A DNA stretch of 64,000 nucleotides from Sphingobacteriia bacterium RIFOXYC2_FULL_35_18 (GCA_001829005.1 MIAG01000005.1:45224-109223); one strand, 5' to 3'. Positions 17,687 to 28,144 are shown, counted from the stretch's first letter. The notes: a model not told the origin generated them from the sequence alone. Made by a program: numbers and translations.

Positions 17687-18526
17687 TTACTTAGCCAGTT
17701 TTTTACCATTTCTGCGCTGGATGATTAGCTTATCGCTACCCTTACCTTTTGTACGAGTTTTCTCACCTTTTGCATACTTACCTGTTCTGCTACGTGGGTG
17801 ACCACCAGAAGCTCTACCTTCACCACCACCCATCGGGTGATCTACTGGGTTCATGGCAACACCTCTTACACGTGGACGAATACCTTTCCAACGGTTTTTA
17901 CCCGCTTTACCTGCTGTTTCCAAGTTATGATCGCTGTTTGAAACAACACCAACGGTTGCATAACAGTTAATCAATACTTTTCTCAATTCACCAGAAGGCA
18001 TTTTAAGTACTGCGTACTTTTCTTCCTTATTGGCTAACTGTGCAGAAGCACCAGCACTTCTTACCATCTTACCACCTTGACCAGGTTGTAATTCAATGTT
18101 GTGAATGGTTGTACCCAACGGCATATTTTTCATAGCCAATGAATTACCCAATTCAGGAGCAACTGCATCACCTGCAATTACTGTTTGACCAACTTGAATA
18201 CCCTGAGGAGCAATGATGTAACGCTTCTCGCCATCTGTATACTGTACCAATGCAATAAACGCTGTACGGTTTGGATCGTATTCAATAGATACTACAGTTG
18301 CAGCAATATCTCTTTTATTACGCTTGAAATCGATGATACGATAATGTTGCTTATTACCACCGCCCATGTAACGCATAACTCTACGACCTTGGAAGTTACG
18401 ACCAGCAGTATTTTTTTGAGGCTCTAACAAGCTCTTCTCAGGCTTATTAGTAGTGATCTCAGCATAAGCATTACCAATTCTCCAACGTGTTCCTGCTGTG
18501 ATTGGTTTGTACTTTTTTAGTGCCAT
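17687..18526 (-). CDS. rplB: 50S ribosomal protein L2
   Basis: 279 residues. L2 is essential for subunit association and peptidyl transferase activity. The RNA-binding core has [20 protein letters not shown], and the C-terminal signature [20 protein letters not shown] contains the conserved His implicated in activity. Length is normal. It lies 44 nt after rplW. Confidence 0.98.
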   Translation of the reverse strand: MALKKYKPITAGTRWRIGNAYAEITTNKPEKSLLEPQKNTAGRNFQGRRVMRYMGGGNKQHYRIIDFKRNKRDIAATVVSIEYDPNRTAFIALVQYTDGEKRYIIAPQGIQVGQTVIAGDAVAPELGNSLAMKNMPLGTTIHNIELQPGQGGKMVRSAGASAQLANKEEKYAVLKMPSGELRKVLINCYATVGVVSNSDHNLETAGKAGKNRWKGIRPRVRGVAMNPVDHPMGGGEGRASGGHPRSRTGKYAKGEKTRTKGKGSDKLIIQRRNGKKLAK

Positions 18527-18570
18527 TGTTTATTTTTTTTGTGCGGATTTTTCAGCTCCGCTGCTATAAA

Positions 18571-18870
18571 TTAAATATTTGCGTAAAGATCAATTGTTTC
18601 ACCTTCTGCTACAGTAACAAATGCTTTCTTGTATGCAGACTTCATTCCCTGAATAAAACCAGCTTTTGTGTAACGGGCTTTATTTTTTCCTGGAGCAACT
18701 GCAGTATTAACATCTACTACATTAACACCATAGAAATCTTCAATTGCTTTCTTAATCTCTAACTTGTTAGCCTTACGGTTTACTTTGAAAGCATATCTTC
18801 TCAACGTATCTTGTTGTGCGTTTGCTTTCTCAGTTAAGATTGGCTTTATTAAAATTTCTGACTGTCTCAT
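18571..18870 (-). CDS. rplW: 50S ribosomal protein L23
   Basis: 99 residues. L23 sits at the tunnel exit and is the main contact for trigger factor and SRP. Typical segments are ILIKPILTEKANAQQDTLRR, YAFKVNRKANKLEIKKAIED and FYGVNVVDVNTAVAPGKNK. It lies 26 nt after rplD. Confidence 0.96.
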   Translation of the reverse strand: MRQSEILIKPILTEKANAQQDTLRRYAFKVNRKANKLEIKKAIEDFYGVNVVDVNTAVAPGKNKARYTKAGFIQGMKSAYKKAFVTVAEGETIDLYANI

Positions 18871-18896
18871 TTTGTATGATTGAAACGTTACTTAAA

Positions 18897-19529
18897 TTAA
18901 GCTACTGCTTCTTCTTCGTTAAAGATATTCACAGTGTTCTCTGTTATTACTAATACATCTGCGTTCATGATTTCATAAGTATTAATGTCGGCTAACAATG
19001 TGCTAGCAACATTTGGTACGTTACGAGTACTTAAGTACAGATTGTCGTTGTATTCTGGTAAAACGATAAGCGCTTTCTTATCAGCAACTTTAAGGTTACC
19101 CATAATATCAACCAGTTGTTTGGTTTTAGGTACATCCATCTTAATTTCTTCAACTACGATGATTGCACTTTCTTTTGCTTTATGACTTAAAGCAGAAATC
19201 TTAGCCAAATCTTTCACTTTACGATTCAATTTGAAATCGTAAGCGTGTGGCTTTGGTCCAAAGATGGTACCACCACCCTTGTATAAAGGGTTACGGATAT
19301 TACCTTTACGAGAACCACCTGTTCCTTTTTGCTTGTGTAACTTGCGGCTAGCACCTTGTACTTCAGCGCGAGTTTTAACTTTGTGCGTTCCAGAACGACG
19401 TGCGGCTAAGTATTGCTTAACAGCTAGATAGATAACGTGGTTGTTTGGTTCAATACCAAAGATTTCCTGTGGTAATTCAACCGTTCTACCGGTTTTCTGT
19501 CCTTTTATATCTAATACATCTACTTGCAT
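18897..19529 (-). CDS. rplD: 50S ribosomal protein L4
   Basis: 210 residues. L4 lines the peptide tunnel, and in E. coli it also represses the S10 operon. The conserved tunnel loop is readable: RSGTHKVKTRAEVQGASRKL, HKQKGTGGSRKGNIRNPLYK and GGGTIFGPKPHAYDFKLNRK. It lies 35 nt after rplC. Whether it regulates this operon cannot be told from the gene. Confidence 0.97.
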   Translation of the reverse strand: MQVDVLDIKGQKTGRTVELPQEIFGIEPNNHVIYLAVKQYLAARRSGTHKVKTRAEVQGASRKLHKQKGTGGSRKGNIRNPLYKGGGTIFGPKPHAYDFKLNRKVKDLAKISALSHKAKESAIIVVEEIKMDVPKTKQLVDIMGNLKVADKKALIVLPEYNDNLYLSTRNVPNVASTLLADINTYEIMNADVLVITENTVNIFNEEEAVA

Positions 19530-19564
19530 GATCTTTCAATTAATCTGTCAATTAAACAGGGTGA

Positions 19565-20182
19565 TTATTTCTGAATTAAAACGATAGAACCGTTGTGACC
19601 TGGTACAGAACCGCTGATCAGGATATAGTTCTTTTCTGAAAATATTTTTACTACTTTCAAACCTTTCATTTTAACACGGTCTCCACCCATACGGCCGGCC
19701 ATTCTCATTCCTTTAAATACTCTTGAAGGATAAGATGATCCACCAATAGAACCTGGTGCACGCTGACGGTCGTGCTGACCATGAGATGCTTCACCCACAC
19801 CAGAGAATCCATGGCGCTTTACAACACCCTGGAAACCTTTACCCTTAGTGGTACCTACAACTTCAACACTGTCACCTTCAGAGAAGATGTCAATAGTTAC
19901 AGTTTCCCCTAAGTTTTTCTCTATAGAGTAATTACGAAATTCTTTTACGAACTTTTTGGCTGGAGTTTGAGCCTTAGCAAAGTGATTGATTTCGGCTTTT
20001 GTAGCGTGCTTTTCTTTCTTATCGCCGATTGCTAATTGAACAGCAGAATAACCATCGGTTTCCTGCGTTTTGATTTGTGTAACGGTATTAGGAGCAACTT
20101 CTACGATGGTACAAGCTGTTTGCTTTCCATCAGCAGCGAAGATGCTGGTCATCCCGATTTTTTTTCCAATAATTCCTTTCAT
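19565..20182 (-). CDS. rplC: 50S ribosomal protein L3
   Basis: 205 residues. L3 starts 50S assembly and reaches to the peptidyl transferase centre. Signatures are [20 protein letters not shown] at the start, and [20 protein letters not shown] with [20 protein letters not shown]. The glutamine in GQHDRQ corresponds to the methylated position of E. coli L3. It is preceded by an unusually long, structured 291-nt spacer after rpsJ. Confidence 0.97.
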   Translation of the reverse strand: MKGIIGKKIGMTSIFAADGKQTACTIVEVAPNTVTQIKTQETDGYSAVQLAIGDKKEKHATKAEINHFAKAQTPAKKFVKEFRNYSIEKNLGETVTIDIFSEGDSVEVVGTTKGKGFQGVVKRHGFSGVGEASHGQHDRQRAPGSIGGSSYPSRVFKGMRMAGRMGGDRVKMKGLKVVKIFSEKNYILISGSVPGHNGSIVLIQK

Positions 20183-20473
20183 CGTTTTGCGGTTTATGCC
20201 CCGCTCGGTTATGAGGACATCCCACCGATGAAGCGGGATTCAATCCTAGTTTGCTACCGACCTTTTCCGTTGTTTTCAAAACTTACATTTTGAAGAGGAA
20301 GTACCGGTAGTAAACAAACCTCGAAGGGCCTGTTTATATGTTACTCATTTAATTCATTGTGAATTAAATGATTTATAATTTCTTTATCAGAGCTGCTTTT
20401 TCAGGCCTAGGCCGATTGGCAGATAATTGGGTATATAAGAACTAGTTTCTCTCTTTCTAGAGAAATGGCTTTA
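20183..20473 (-). promoter_or_regulatory. Structured 291-nt spacer between rpsJ and rplC
   Basis: No gene is present. Read on the minus transcript it holds, in order: a 7-bp hairpin after the rpsJ stop (20446-20452 with 20459-20465), a perfect 11-bp hairpin with 3-nt loop (20346-20356 with 20360-20370), a long-range stem (20307-20316 with 20249-20258, one mismatch) enclosing a 7-bp hairpin (20275-20281 with 20289-20295), and a 10-bp stem with a 4-nt bulge close to the rplC start (20200-20209 with 20224-20237). It looks like a cis-regulatory mRNA leader; no TAnnTTTG promoter is evident. Confidence 0.5.
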
Positions 20474-20779
20474 TCAAGCTTTAATTTCAACCTCAACACC
20501 AGACGGCAAGTCTAGCTTGCTCAACGCATCTACTGTTCTAGAAGAAGAAGTGTAGATATCCATTAGACGCTTATGCGTAGCTAATTGGAACTGCTCACGG
20601 CTTTTCTTATTAACGTGTGGTGAACGCAATACAGTAAAGATTTTCTTATGAGTAGGCAAAGGAATAGGTCCTGTTACTACTGCACCTGTACTACGTACTG
20701 TCTTAACGATCTTCTCTGCAGATTTATCTACTAGATTGTGATCGTATGATTGTAATTTGATTCTGATTCGCTGAGACAT
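20474..20779 (-). CDS. rpsJ: 30S ribosomal protein S10
   Basis: 101 residues from [21 protein letters not shown]10 is a 30S head protein and, in E. coli, a NusB partner in antitermination. Other signatures are [20 protein letters not shown] and [21 protein letters not shown] chose the internal ATG: the 11 upstream in-frame codons fall between the predicted start of transcription and this ATG and are not S10-like. It heads the S10 gene order but is separated from rplC by 291 nt. Confidence 0.97.
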   Translation of the reverse strand: MSQRIRIKLQSYDHNLVDKSAEKIVKTVRSTGAVVTGPIPLPTHKKIFTVLRSPHVNKKSREQFQLATHKRLMDIYTSSSRTVDALSKLDLPSGVEVEIKA

Positions 20780-20809
20780 AGTCAAAAACCAATTTTTACG
20801 TTGGGGTTG

Positions 20810-20841
20810 CAAAGGTAAGGAGCTGTAATTGAATAGACAAG
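20810..20841 (-). promoter_or_regulatory. Promoter of rpsJ and the S10-spc gene block
   Basis: On the minus strand TACCTTTG (20810-20817) is the Bacteroidota -7 box; TTG (20838-20840) 20 nt upstream is a -33 candidate. The predicted mRNA starts about 26 nt before the rpsJ ATG. It follows the fusA terminator, which argues for an independent transcript. The remaining spacer (20842-21034) is AT-rich and shows nothing else. Confidence 0.65.
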
Positions 20842-21034
20842 TTTTTTATCTTTTTTTTAGGTGTTTTTGTGGATTTATTTTTTATTTTTTCCAAAAACCC
20901 CCTGTTTTTCCCCAAAAACGACTTTTGTATTAAATTAAAAAATAATATACCCGCTCTCTAACTTTTCCCCATCCCTTCATTCAGCCATTTTAAATTTAGC
21001 CAGCGGCTATACTCCCACCCCTATTAAAACAAAA

Positions 21035-21056
21035 CGCCCCGAGTAAACTCGGGGCG
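21035..21056 (-). terminator. Terminator of fusA
   Basis: A perfect 9-bp GC-rich stem (CGCCCCGAG, 21035-21043, with 21048-21056) around a 4-nt loop, followed on the minus transcript by GTTTTGTTTT. It lies 24 nt after the fusA stop and separates it from rpsJ. Confidence 0.9.
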
Positions 21057-21079
21057 CGGTATATCAATTAAATGGATAA

Positions 21080-23230
21080 TTAATCATCAGATTTAACCTT
21101 ACCCTTATTCTTTGCCATTACTTCTTCTGCAACGTTATTTGGAGCAGGATTGTAATGAGAGAACTCCATAGTAGAAGTTGCACGACCAGAACTTAAAGAA
21201 CGAAGTTGAGTTACATAACCAAACATTTCGCTCAATGGAACTTTAGCTTTGATAACCTGAAGGTTAGCGCGGCTATCCATTCCTTCTAGCATACCACGAC
21301 GACGGTTTAAGTCTCCAGTAACATCTCCCATGTATTGATCTGGTGTAAGTACTTCTACCTTCATGATTGGCTCTAATAAAGTAGGCTTTGCTTTACGTCC
21401 TGCTTCACGGAAACCTGCTTTAGCACACAATTCAAAGCTCATTGCATCAGAATCCACATCGTGGTAGCTACCATCGAATACACGCACTTTCATATTGTTT
21501 ACAGGATATCCTGCCAATACTCCAGAAGTCATTGATGTTTCAAACCCTTTAAGGATTGCTGGAACAAATTCTTTTGGAATAGATCCACCAAATAAATCAT
21601 TTACAAATTGGAAGCTCTTTCCTTCGTTTTCTTTTAACCACTCTGCATCTGCTGGTCCAATCTCAAATTGAATATCGGCAAACTTACCACGACCACCAGA
21701 CTGCTTTTTCAATACTTCTCTGTGGTTAATAGTAGTTCCAAAAGACTCTTTGTAAGCAACCTGAGGAGCACCTTGGTTTACTTCTACCTTAAACTCACGA
21801 CGCATACGGTCAATGATGATTTCAAGGTGTAATTCACCCATTCCACGTAAGATGGTTTGACCAGTATCTTCATCGGTATTAACACGTAAAGTAGGATCTT
21901 CTTCAACCAACTTTGCAATAGCCATACCCATTTTATCTACGTCTGCCTGAGTTTTAGGCTCAACAGCAATCGCGATAACTGGTTCTGGAATAAACATATT
22001 CTCCAAAGTAATTGGATGATTTTCATCGCAAAGGGTATCTCCTGTTTTGATTTCTTTGAAACCTACTGCAGCAGCAATATCACCCGCTTCAATAAAGTCA
22101 ATTGGATTTTGCTTATTAGCAAACATCTTCATGATACGACTGATACGTTCTTTCTTACCGCTTCTTACGTTCAAAACATAAGAACCAGCATCTAAACGAC
22201 CAGAGTAACAACGAAAGAATGCCAAACGACCAACGAAAGGATCGGTCATGATTTTGAATGCCAATGCAGCAAATGGTTCTTTTGCATTTGGCTTTCTAGT
22301 GATTTGCTCACCAGAATCAGGATCAGTACCTACTGTATCTTCAACATCAACAGGAGAAGGTAAGTAACGACAAACCGCATCTAAAGCAGTTTGTACTCCT
22401 TTATTCTTGAAAGAAGAACCACACATCATTGGAACGATACTTAAATCGATACAAGCTTTGCGGATTGCTTCGTGCACCTCATCTTCAGAAATTGAATCTG
22501 GGTTATCAAAGAATTTCTCCATCAACTTATCGTCGTATTCAGCTACCGCTTCAATTAAGTTTTGTCTCCAATGTAATACGTCTTCCATCATATCTGCAGG
22601 CACAGGAATTTCATCGAAAGTCATTCCTTCTGTTTCAGCATGCCATACAATACCTTTCATTTTAATCAAGTCTACAACGCCCTTGAAATTATCTTCTGCA
22701 CCTATTGGTAATTGCAATGGAACAGCTTTAGCACCCAACATTTCTTTAACCTGTGTTACCACCATTAAGAAGTCGGCACCTGCACGGTCCATTTTATTTA
22801 CGAATCCAATACGTGGAACTTTATAACGGTTAGCTTGACGCCAAACAGTTTCAGACTGAGGTTCTACACCATCTACTGCAGAAAACAACGCAATCAAACC
22901 ATCCAATACACGCATAGAACGTTCTACCTCTACGGTAAAATCTACGTGTCCTGGAGTATCGATGATGTTGAAATAATAATTCTTGGTTTCAGGAGTGGCT
23001 TTACCCAATACAGTTGGGAAATTCCACTGACAGCTAACTGCCGCAGAAGTAATGGTAATACCTCTTTCCTTTTCTTGCTCCATCCAGTCGGTAGTAGCAC
23101 CACCATCATGTACTTCACCAATCTTATGGATCATACCAGTGTAGCGCAAAATACGCTCGGTGGTAGTGGTTTTACCGGCATCAATGTGGGCGGCAATACC
23201 AAAGTTTCGTTGAAATTTCAAATCAGCCAT
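21080..23230 (-). CDS. fusA: Elongation factor G
   Basis: 716 residues from [23 protein letters not shown] is the GTPase that drives ribosomal translocation. The G-domain motifs are visible: [15 protein letters not shown] (P-loop), [16 protein letters not shown] (G3) and NKMDRAG (G4); domains II to V follow, with the domain IV loop [10 protein letters not shown] and the terminal [13 protein letters not shown]. The upstream in-frame 10 codons overlap the predicted promoter, so I rejected them. No tuf gene follows. It is flanked by its own promoter and terminator, uncoupled from rpsL-rpsG. Confidence 0.97.
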   Translation of the reverse strand: MADLKFQRNFGIAAHIDAGKTTTTERILRYTGMIHKIGEVHDGGATTDWMEQEKERGITITSAAVSCQWNFPTVLGKATPETKNYYFNIIDTPGHVDFTVEVERSMRVLDGLIALFSAVDGVEPQSETVWRQANRYKVPRIGFVNKMDRAGADFLMVVTQVKEMLGAKAVPLQLPIGAEDNFKGVVDLIKMKGIVWHAETEGMTFDEIPVPADMMEDVLHWRQNLIEAVAEYDDKLMEKFFDNPDSISEDEVHEAIRKACIDLSIVPMMCGSSFKNKGVQTALDAVCRYLPSPVDVEDTVGTDPDSGEQITRKPNAKEPFAALAFKIMTDPFVGRLAFFRCYSGRLDAGSYVLNVRSGKKERISRIMKMFANKQNPIDFIEAGDIAAAVGFKEIKTGDTLCDENHPITLENMFIPEPVIAIAVEPKTQADVDKMGMAIAKLVEEDPTLRVNTDEDTGQTILRGMGELHLEIIIDRMRREFKVEVNQGAPQVAYKESFGTTINHREVLKKQSGGRGKFADIQFEIGPADAEWLKENEGKSFQFVNDLFGGSIPKEFVPAILKGFETSMTSGVLAGYPVNNMKVRVFDGSYHDVDSDAMSFELCAKAGFREAGRKAKPTLLEPIMKVEVLTPDQYMGDVTGDLNRRRGMLEGMDSRANLQVIKAKVPLSEMFGYVTQLRSLSSGRATSTMEFSHYNPAPNNVAEEVMAKNKGKVKSDD

Positions 23231-23257
23231 ATAGTATTCTTGTTTTTTTAGAGGCCG

Positions 23258-23287
23258 CAAAGGTACAGATAATACCGAACCAACAAA
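23258..23287 (-). promoter_or_regulatory. Promoter of fusA
   Basis: On the minus strand TTTG (23284-23287), 18 nt, then TACCTTTG (23258-23265), about 28 nt upstream of the fusA ATG. It matches the Bacteroidota housekeeping promoter well. It lies downstream of the rpsG terminator. Confidence 0.7.
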
Positions 23288-23377
23288 GGGTTCGGCCCGT
23301 TTTATTTAGAATGGGGAAAAATCGTTACCGAATGGGCTTATTAAATAATTGAGTTGCAAGAGTTTGGTCAAAAAAAA

Positions 23378-23401
23378 ACCTCTCCGAAATATTGGAGAGG
23401 T
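23378..23401 (-). terminator. Terminator of rpsG
   Basis: Perfect 8-bp stem ACCTCTCC/GGAGAGGT (23378-23385 with 23394-23401), 8-nt loop, followed on the minus transcript by eight or more T. It lies 22 nt after the rpsG stop, ending the rpsL-rpsG transcript. Confidence 0.9.
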
Positions 23402-23422
23402 CTTGTAAATATTTGTAAGAAA

Positions 23423-23890
23423 TTACACTTTAAAGTGAGAAAAGGCTTTGTTAGCCTCAGCCATACGGTGTGTATCTTCTTTTTTCTTGAATGCAGCACC
23501 TTCACCTTTTGCAGCAGACATGATTTCATTAGATAATTTATCAGCCATTGTACGACCGTTTCTTTCGCGGCTGTAGCGGATTAACCACTTCATGCTTAAA
23601 GAAATTTTACGATCAGGGCGAACTTCAGCAGGAATCTGGAAAGTAGCTCCACCAATTCTACGGCTTCTTACTTCAACAGCAGGCGTTACGTTTGCAATTG
23701 CTTTCTTCCACACTTCGTAACCATCTTCGCCAGTAACTTTTGTTATTTTGTCTACTGCATCATAGAAAATATTGATTGCAGTACTTTTTTTACCATCCCA
23801 CATCAAATTGTTGATGAAACGGGTAACCAACTTATCGTTAAAACGACCGTCTGGTGCTAAGGGTAATTTTTTCGCTTGTGCTTTACGCAT
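23423..23890 (-). CDS. rpsG: 30S ribosomal protein S7
   Basis: 155 residues. S7 nucleates the 30S head and touches E-site tRNA. Signatures are MRKAQAKKLPLAPDGRFNDK, FINNLMWDGKKSTAINIFYD, RSRRIGGATFQIPAEVRPDR and the terminal DTHRMAEANKAFSHFKV. It starts 70 nt after rpsL on the same transcript and ends before a strong terminator. Confidence 0.98.
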   Translation of the reverse strand: MRKAQAKKLPLAPDGRFNDKLVTRFINNLMWDGKKSTAINIFYDAVDKITKVTGEDGYEVWKKAIANVTPAVEVRSRRIGGATFQIPAEVRPDRKISLSMKWLIRYSRERNGRTMADKLSNEIMSAAKGEGAAFKKKEDTHRMAEANKAFSHFKV

Positions 23891-23960
23891 GATTTAATTT
23901 TTAAAGAGACTGATCTTCTTCAAGTATTAAAACTTTACTCAGTCGCAGTTATGAATAGAA

Positions 23961-24341
23961 CTATTTTTTAGCTTTTTCCTTCTTTGTACCGTACTTAGAA
24001 CGGCTCTGCTTACGGTCTTTAACACCAGCAGTATCTAAGCTACCACGTACAATATGGTAACGTACCCCTGGTAAGTCTTTAACACGACCACCACGGATTA
24101 ATACGATAGAGTGCTCTTGTAAGTTGTGGCCTTCACCTGGAATATAGGCAATCACCTCTACTTTATTGGTCAAACGCACTTTCGCTACTTTACGCAAAGC
24201 AGAGTTTGGTTTTTTTGGAGTGGTAGTATATACACGGGTACATACGCCACGACGCTGAGGACATGCATCCAAAGCTCTTGACTTACTCTTAGCCCTGATT
24301 ATTTCGCGGCCTTTTCTAACTAATTGTTGTATTGTAGGCAT
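23961..24341 (-). CDS. rpsL: 30S ribosomal protein S12
   Basis: 126 residues. S12 controls decoding accuracy; streptomycin resistance changes map here. The two decoding loops are intact: [20 protein letters not shown] with the wild-type Lys of PKKPN, and [20 protein letters not shown] with the Asp that is methylthiolated in E. coli. The sequence therefore looks streptomycin-sensitive at these positions. It is the first gene of rpsL-rpsG. Confidence 0.98.
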   Translation of the reverse strand: MPTIQQLVRKGREIIRAKSKSRALDACPQRRGVCTRVYTTTPKKPNSALRKVAKVRLTNKVEVIAYIPGEGHNLQEHSIVLIRGGRVKDLPGVRYHIVRGSLDTAGVKDRKQSRSKYGTKKEKAKK

Positions 24342-24367
24342 TATAAACCATTTAAAATTTCGGACGG

Positions 24368-24398
24368 CAAAGGTAATGGCTCCAAATGAGAATCCAAA
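24368..24398 (-). promoter_or_regulatory. Promoter of rpsL-rpsG
   Basis: On the minus strand TTTG (24395-24398), 19 nt, TACCTTTG (24368-24375): the closest match to the Bacteroidota consensus in the window. The -7 box ends 27 nt upstream of the rpsL ATG. Confidence 0.75.
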
Positions 24399-24529
24399 AT
24401 GTTTTCAAAAAAAAAGTATTTCTACGGGCAAAAAAAAGGGATTTAGCCCAATTTTTGTCCCCCTATTGTTGGTTTCGGCAACAGTTTGTTGCTTTACACT
24501 CGTAGCCCCGCATACCCCCCTATCCCGCC

Positions 24530-27500
24530 ATGAGGCCACATATTATCCTTTTACTGTTGCTTTTCTTAGTGGCAGATTCAACTGTTTATGCACAATCAGG
24601 TAGTCCAGTAATTTATTCTGAAAAAAATGCGGTTTACCAACAAAATTTTAATGAATTACCCAATGGGGGATCATTTACGCTAATTGGAAAGGGACCTCAT
24701 TTATTTGCGCAATCTCCCTTTGTAATACCCGGATTAAGCGGTTGGGAATTCATGCATAAGTCTGGTACTGGCACAAATGCTGTTTTTATGCAAGGAGCTG
24801 GAACATCAACCTCAAGTGGAATGTATAGCGTAGGCACAAGTGGAAGTACAGATAGAGCATTAGGCTCTTTAGCTGCAGGTACGGGTGTTTATGCTTTTGG
24901 AATCTTATTTACGAACCAAACAGGGGGAAGCTTGAATAAAATAAGTGGTTCTTTCTCAGCAGAGCAATGGAGAAAAGGAGGGTCTGGAAATAGGAATACT
25001 TGGATGGGGAAATATGCCACTGGCACAATGAACAGCATTGATCAACCCAACTTATTGAATCATACTTCAATGAATTTTTCATCTATTCAATTTACAACTG
25101 GTGCGGGAAGTTTAAATGGAAATAGTCCTGAAAACTTCACCAATATTCAATTTACTATAACAGGGATTGATTGGAAAAATGGAGAACAATTATTATTAAG
25201 ATGGGAAGATGTAGACGAAACTGGAAGTGACGATTTAGTTGCAATTGACAATTTTAGTTTTAGTGCCAATTTTGATACATCCAACAATACGGTGAGTATT
25301 GATAGCTTGTATTCACTTGCGCCACAACCAAGCAATGCAGATACGATTCAATACAGCTTTAAAGCGGGTGGAGACATTAGTGGATTAAGCACTGATAACT
25401 TTTCGCTAATAACTGAGGGATTAAGCAATGCTGTAATAACCAGTATTTCAGGAACGGGTAATGAATATTTAATTCATATTTATACAGGAGTGGGTGAAGG
25501 AAAAATGGTGTTAGGAATTAACAATAATAATAACCTAATTCCGGGATTAAGTGGGCTTCCATTTTTCAGTATTGACACCCAACTAATTGATAAAGTTAAA
25601 CCGATTCAAATCAGTTTCAGTTCGCCAAATGATAGCTTATTAAAAACGGGTGATACTTTGCAACTGAATCTATTGTTCAGTGAATCAGTTCATTTAGACA
25701 CTAGCTCTTCTATTAATTATTTACCCATTACTATTAGCAATAACAATAGACAGGCAGTATATAAAAGCGGCAATTACACTAATCAAATTCGCTTCAATTA
25801 TATTATTCAGAAAGGAGAAAAAGATATAGATGGTATTTCCATAGCCAATAATTTTAACCCCAATCAATTGATGATAAAAGACCAAGCAGAAAATCTTGCT
25901 ACTATTAATCTATTGTCTACGGACATTCAATATATAAAAGTAGATGGTAGTAACATACAATTTAGATCCCCTGCTGATACTTTGTTAACGCAATGCAATA
26001 ATCGAGATAGTATTGATATCAGCAATTTGCTTGCGATTGACTCCACTGTTGTAGGGGAAGAATTAAATTGGCAAATCATTCAGGCGCCAATACACTGGTT
26101 TAGCAGTTTCCAAAACTATACTAGTGTTTCCAATGGAAGTATTACCAGCCCTAACGCTTGGAAAATATATTCCCAAATGTCTTCTGTTAAAGATAGTATG
26201 GTTATTCGGGTATCGAATGGTACAACTAGCGCCAACAAAAAATTATTCTTTCATTCTACAAGCTGGTTGGGAAATACAGACAGTAGTTGGCATAATCCAC
26301 AAAACTGGTGCAATGCAACCATTCCTTCTGATAGTGCTATTATAACTATCTCAGCCAACACTGGATATCAACCTGCCATTTCGGGTGTGCACAATGTTAA
26401 ACAGTTGCATCTATTAACTGGGGCTAAATTACAGATAACGGGTACCTTAAAAATAAGCGAAATGATCAATGGTGATTCATTGTCTGTTGATGCAACCCAA
26501 GCAATATTGGAATTGAATGGAAATAAAAATCAATCAATTGATGGTCGATTATTTAAAGAACATCGCATTCAAGGTTTTATTGTAAAAAATAATTCAGGGA
26601 TACAAATTACCCATCGGTTAGTGATAGACGGCTACTTGCAATTAGCAGCAGGAAATTTAATAACCAATGATCAACTTTATTTATCCGAAACAGCTTCCAT
26701 TGCTGCTTCAGCTGCTGGAACCCAAATTCTTGGAAGGGTTCATGCTGCAAATATTTTTGGCAAAAAAGCAGTTGGCAACTATTTGGCAGGTCATCCATTT
26801 AATCAATCAATTTCGTTTAATTCTTGGACCAACAAACCAACTATATTTTATAATAATCCTTTATTAAATTCAGATAGTTACTCCATTGAAACTGGATGGC
26901 AAGCAGTCAATTTTAGTTTGGATAGTGTAAGCAATGATTGGAAGAAATACCAGGGCATCAAATGGACTATTTTACCCAATCAAACGAATATATGGCCAAC
27001 CTACTTAAGTGGCAACATACAATTGGGAACACATCAAATTGCACTCAATAAAATTGGGAATGGTTTTAATGTAGTAGCTAATCCTTACTTAAGCCCTGTT
27101 AATACAGGAACCTTTAATCGATCTACAAAAGTGAGTACATACAAATATATCTGGAATCCACAATTAGGAAATATGGGTGGTTATATGGCACTTCCTTTTA
27201 CACAAAAGCATATACTTAATCCATTTGAAGCTTATATACTTTTAACTGATAGTTCAGCTGCTAATGAAGTTACCATTTCGGAAGCATCTAAATCTAATGA
27301 ATGGAACAAAGGAGTTCTGGAAGACTATCAAGAAGGGACTGGATACTTTTCTACTATTGATTTATTGAGCAACCAAAGGCTTCAAGACAGATTCATCATC
27401 AGAGAACAATCAGGCGCAAGAAATGGCAAAGATTCATTGGATGCCATTAAGTTGATGAATCCTGGAATCAATATGTTCAGTAAAATTTCAGATAGCATTA

Positions 27501-28024
27501 AACTGGCGATTGATAGTAGAATTTTTCAAGAACAAACCATCATTCCAATTGAATTAAACAATACTATTGAAGGCAATTATCGTTTTCAGATTTTTGATGC
27601 CTTCATGCCTAACCAATTCAAATTGGTTTTATATGACCAATACACTAATAAAACATTGAGTCTATCAAAAGACAGCAGCTACGAGTTTAGCATCACTAGT
27701 GATACTTTAAGTAAAGCAAGCAATCGTTTTTACATTGGCAAATTTATTCCCAAAGCAAGCAGCCCTTTAGTGAATTTGCTCACCGTTAAAATTTATCCTA
27801 ATCCAGCAAAAACTGAAATAAAAGTAATTTTCAAATCGTCGGTTACTGCTAATAGTTCAATTAGATTATATCATTTATCTGGCACCCTTATCAAAACAAT
27901 ACAAGTGGGTAGTATGCAACAGGGACTAGTGAGCATACCAATAGGTGATATTAGTAATGGCCAATATTATATTCAAGTAATTAGTGGATCCAATCAACAA
28001 AATATTCCTTTTATTAAACAGTAG
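24530..28024 (+). CDS. Large T9SS-exported surface protein
   Basis: 1164 residues. A signal peptide (MRPHIILLLLLFLVADSTVYA, cut before QSGS) is followed by a region of about 230 residues ending LLLRWEDVDETGSDDLVAID, then Ig-like repeats of the bacterial adhesin type (near residues 262-340, NADTIQYSFKAGGDISGLST; a second near 357-470). A W-N-NW motif region (SWLGNTDSSWHNPQNWCNAT) leads into beta-helix-like sequence. The last 80 or so residues are a T9SS type A sorting domain (VKIYPNPAKTEIKVIF, ending IPFIKQ). It should be exported to the cell surface or medium. The ligand or activity is unknown. Confidence 0.85.
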   Translation: MRPHIILLLLLFLVADSTVYAQSGSPVIYSEKNAVYQQNFNELPNGGSFTLIGKGPHLFAQSPFVIPGLSGWEFMHKSGTGTNAVFMQGAGTSTSSGMYSVGTSGSTDRALGSLAAGTGVYAFGILFTNQTGGSLNKISGSFSAEQWRKGGSGNRNTWMGKYATGTMNSIDQPNLLNHTSMNFSSIQFTTGAGSLNGNSPENFTNIQFTITGIDWKNGEQLLLRWEDVDETGSDDLVAIDNFSFSANFDTSNNTVSIDSLYSLAPQPSNADTIQYSFKAGGDISGLSTDNFSLITEGLSNAVITSISGTGNEYLIHIYTGVGEGKMVLGINNNNNLIPGLSGLPFFSIDTQLIDKVKPIQISFSSPNDSLLKTGDTLQLNLLFSESVHLDTSSSINYLPITISNNNRQAVYKSGNYTNQIRFNYIIQKGEKDIDGISIANNFNPNQLMIKDQAENLATINLLSTDIQYIKVDGSNIQFRSPADTLLTQCNNRDSIDISNLLAIDSTVVGEELNWQIIQAPIHWFSSFQNYTSVSNGSITSPNAWKIYSQMSSVKDSMVIRVSNGTTSANKKLFFHSTSWLGNTDSSWHNPQNWCNATIPSDSAIITISANTGYQPAISGVHNVKQLHLLTGAKLQITGTLKISEMINGDSLSVDATQAILELNGNKNQSIDGRLFKEHRIQGFIVKNNSGIQITHRLVIDGYLQLAAGNLITNDQLYLSETASIAASAAGTQILGRVHAANIFGKKAVGNYLAGHPFNQSISFNSWTNKPTIFYNNPLLNSDSYSIETGWQAVNFSLDSVSNDWKKYQGIKWTILPNQTNIWPTYLSGNIQLGTHQIALNKIGNGFNVVANPYLSPVNTGTFNRSTKVSTYKYIWNPQLGNMGGYMALPFTQKHILNPFEAYILLTDSSAANEVTISEASKSNEWNKGVLEDYQEGTGYFSTIDLLSNQRLQDRFIIREQSGARNGKDSLDAIKLMNPGINMFSKISDSIKLAIDSRIFQEQTIIPIELNNTIEGNYRFQIFDAFMPNQFKLVLYDQYTNKTLSLSKDSSYEFSITSDTLSKASNRFYIGKFIPKASSPLVNLLTVKIYPNPAKTEIKVIFKSSVTANSSIRLYHLSGTLIKTIQVGSMQQGLVSIPIGDISNGQYYIQVISGSNQQNIPFIKQ

Positions 28025-28060
28025 ATGATGCCAGTATAAAAAATAAAAACACGAAATAAA

Positions 28061-28092
28061 AAGCCCCGACTGAAATGATACAGACGGGGCTT
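28061..28092. terminator. Bidirectional terminator
   Basis: AAGCCCCG (28061-28068) pairs with CGGGGCTT (28085-28092); CTG/CAG continue the stem inside after one A-A mismatch. It lies between the convergent T9SS gene and ilvE, with T-runs on both strands. Confidence 0.85.
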
Positions 28093-28144
28093 TCTTTAAA
28101 CTATTCATCTATTGAAAACCGATTTACCTTTTTCGAAAATTGTC

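Noticed and set aside
22407-23251. Two long plus-strand frames of about 138-139 codons antisense to fusA
   Set aside because: They mirror conserved EF-G codons, have no recognisable motif or start signal, and fusA is certain.
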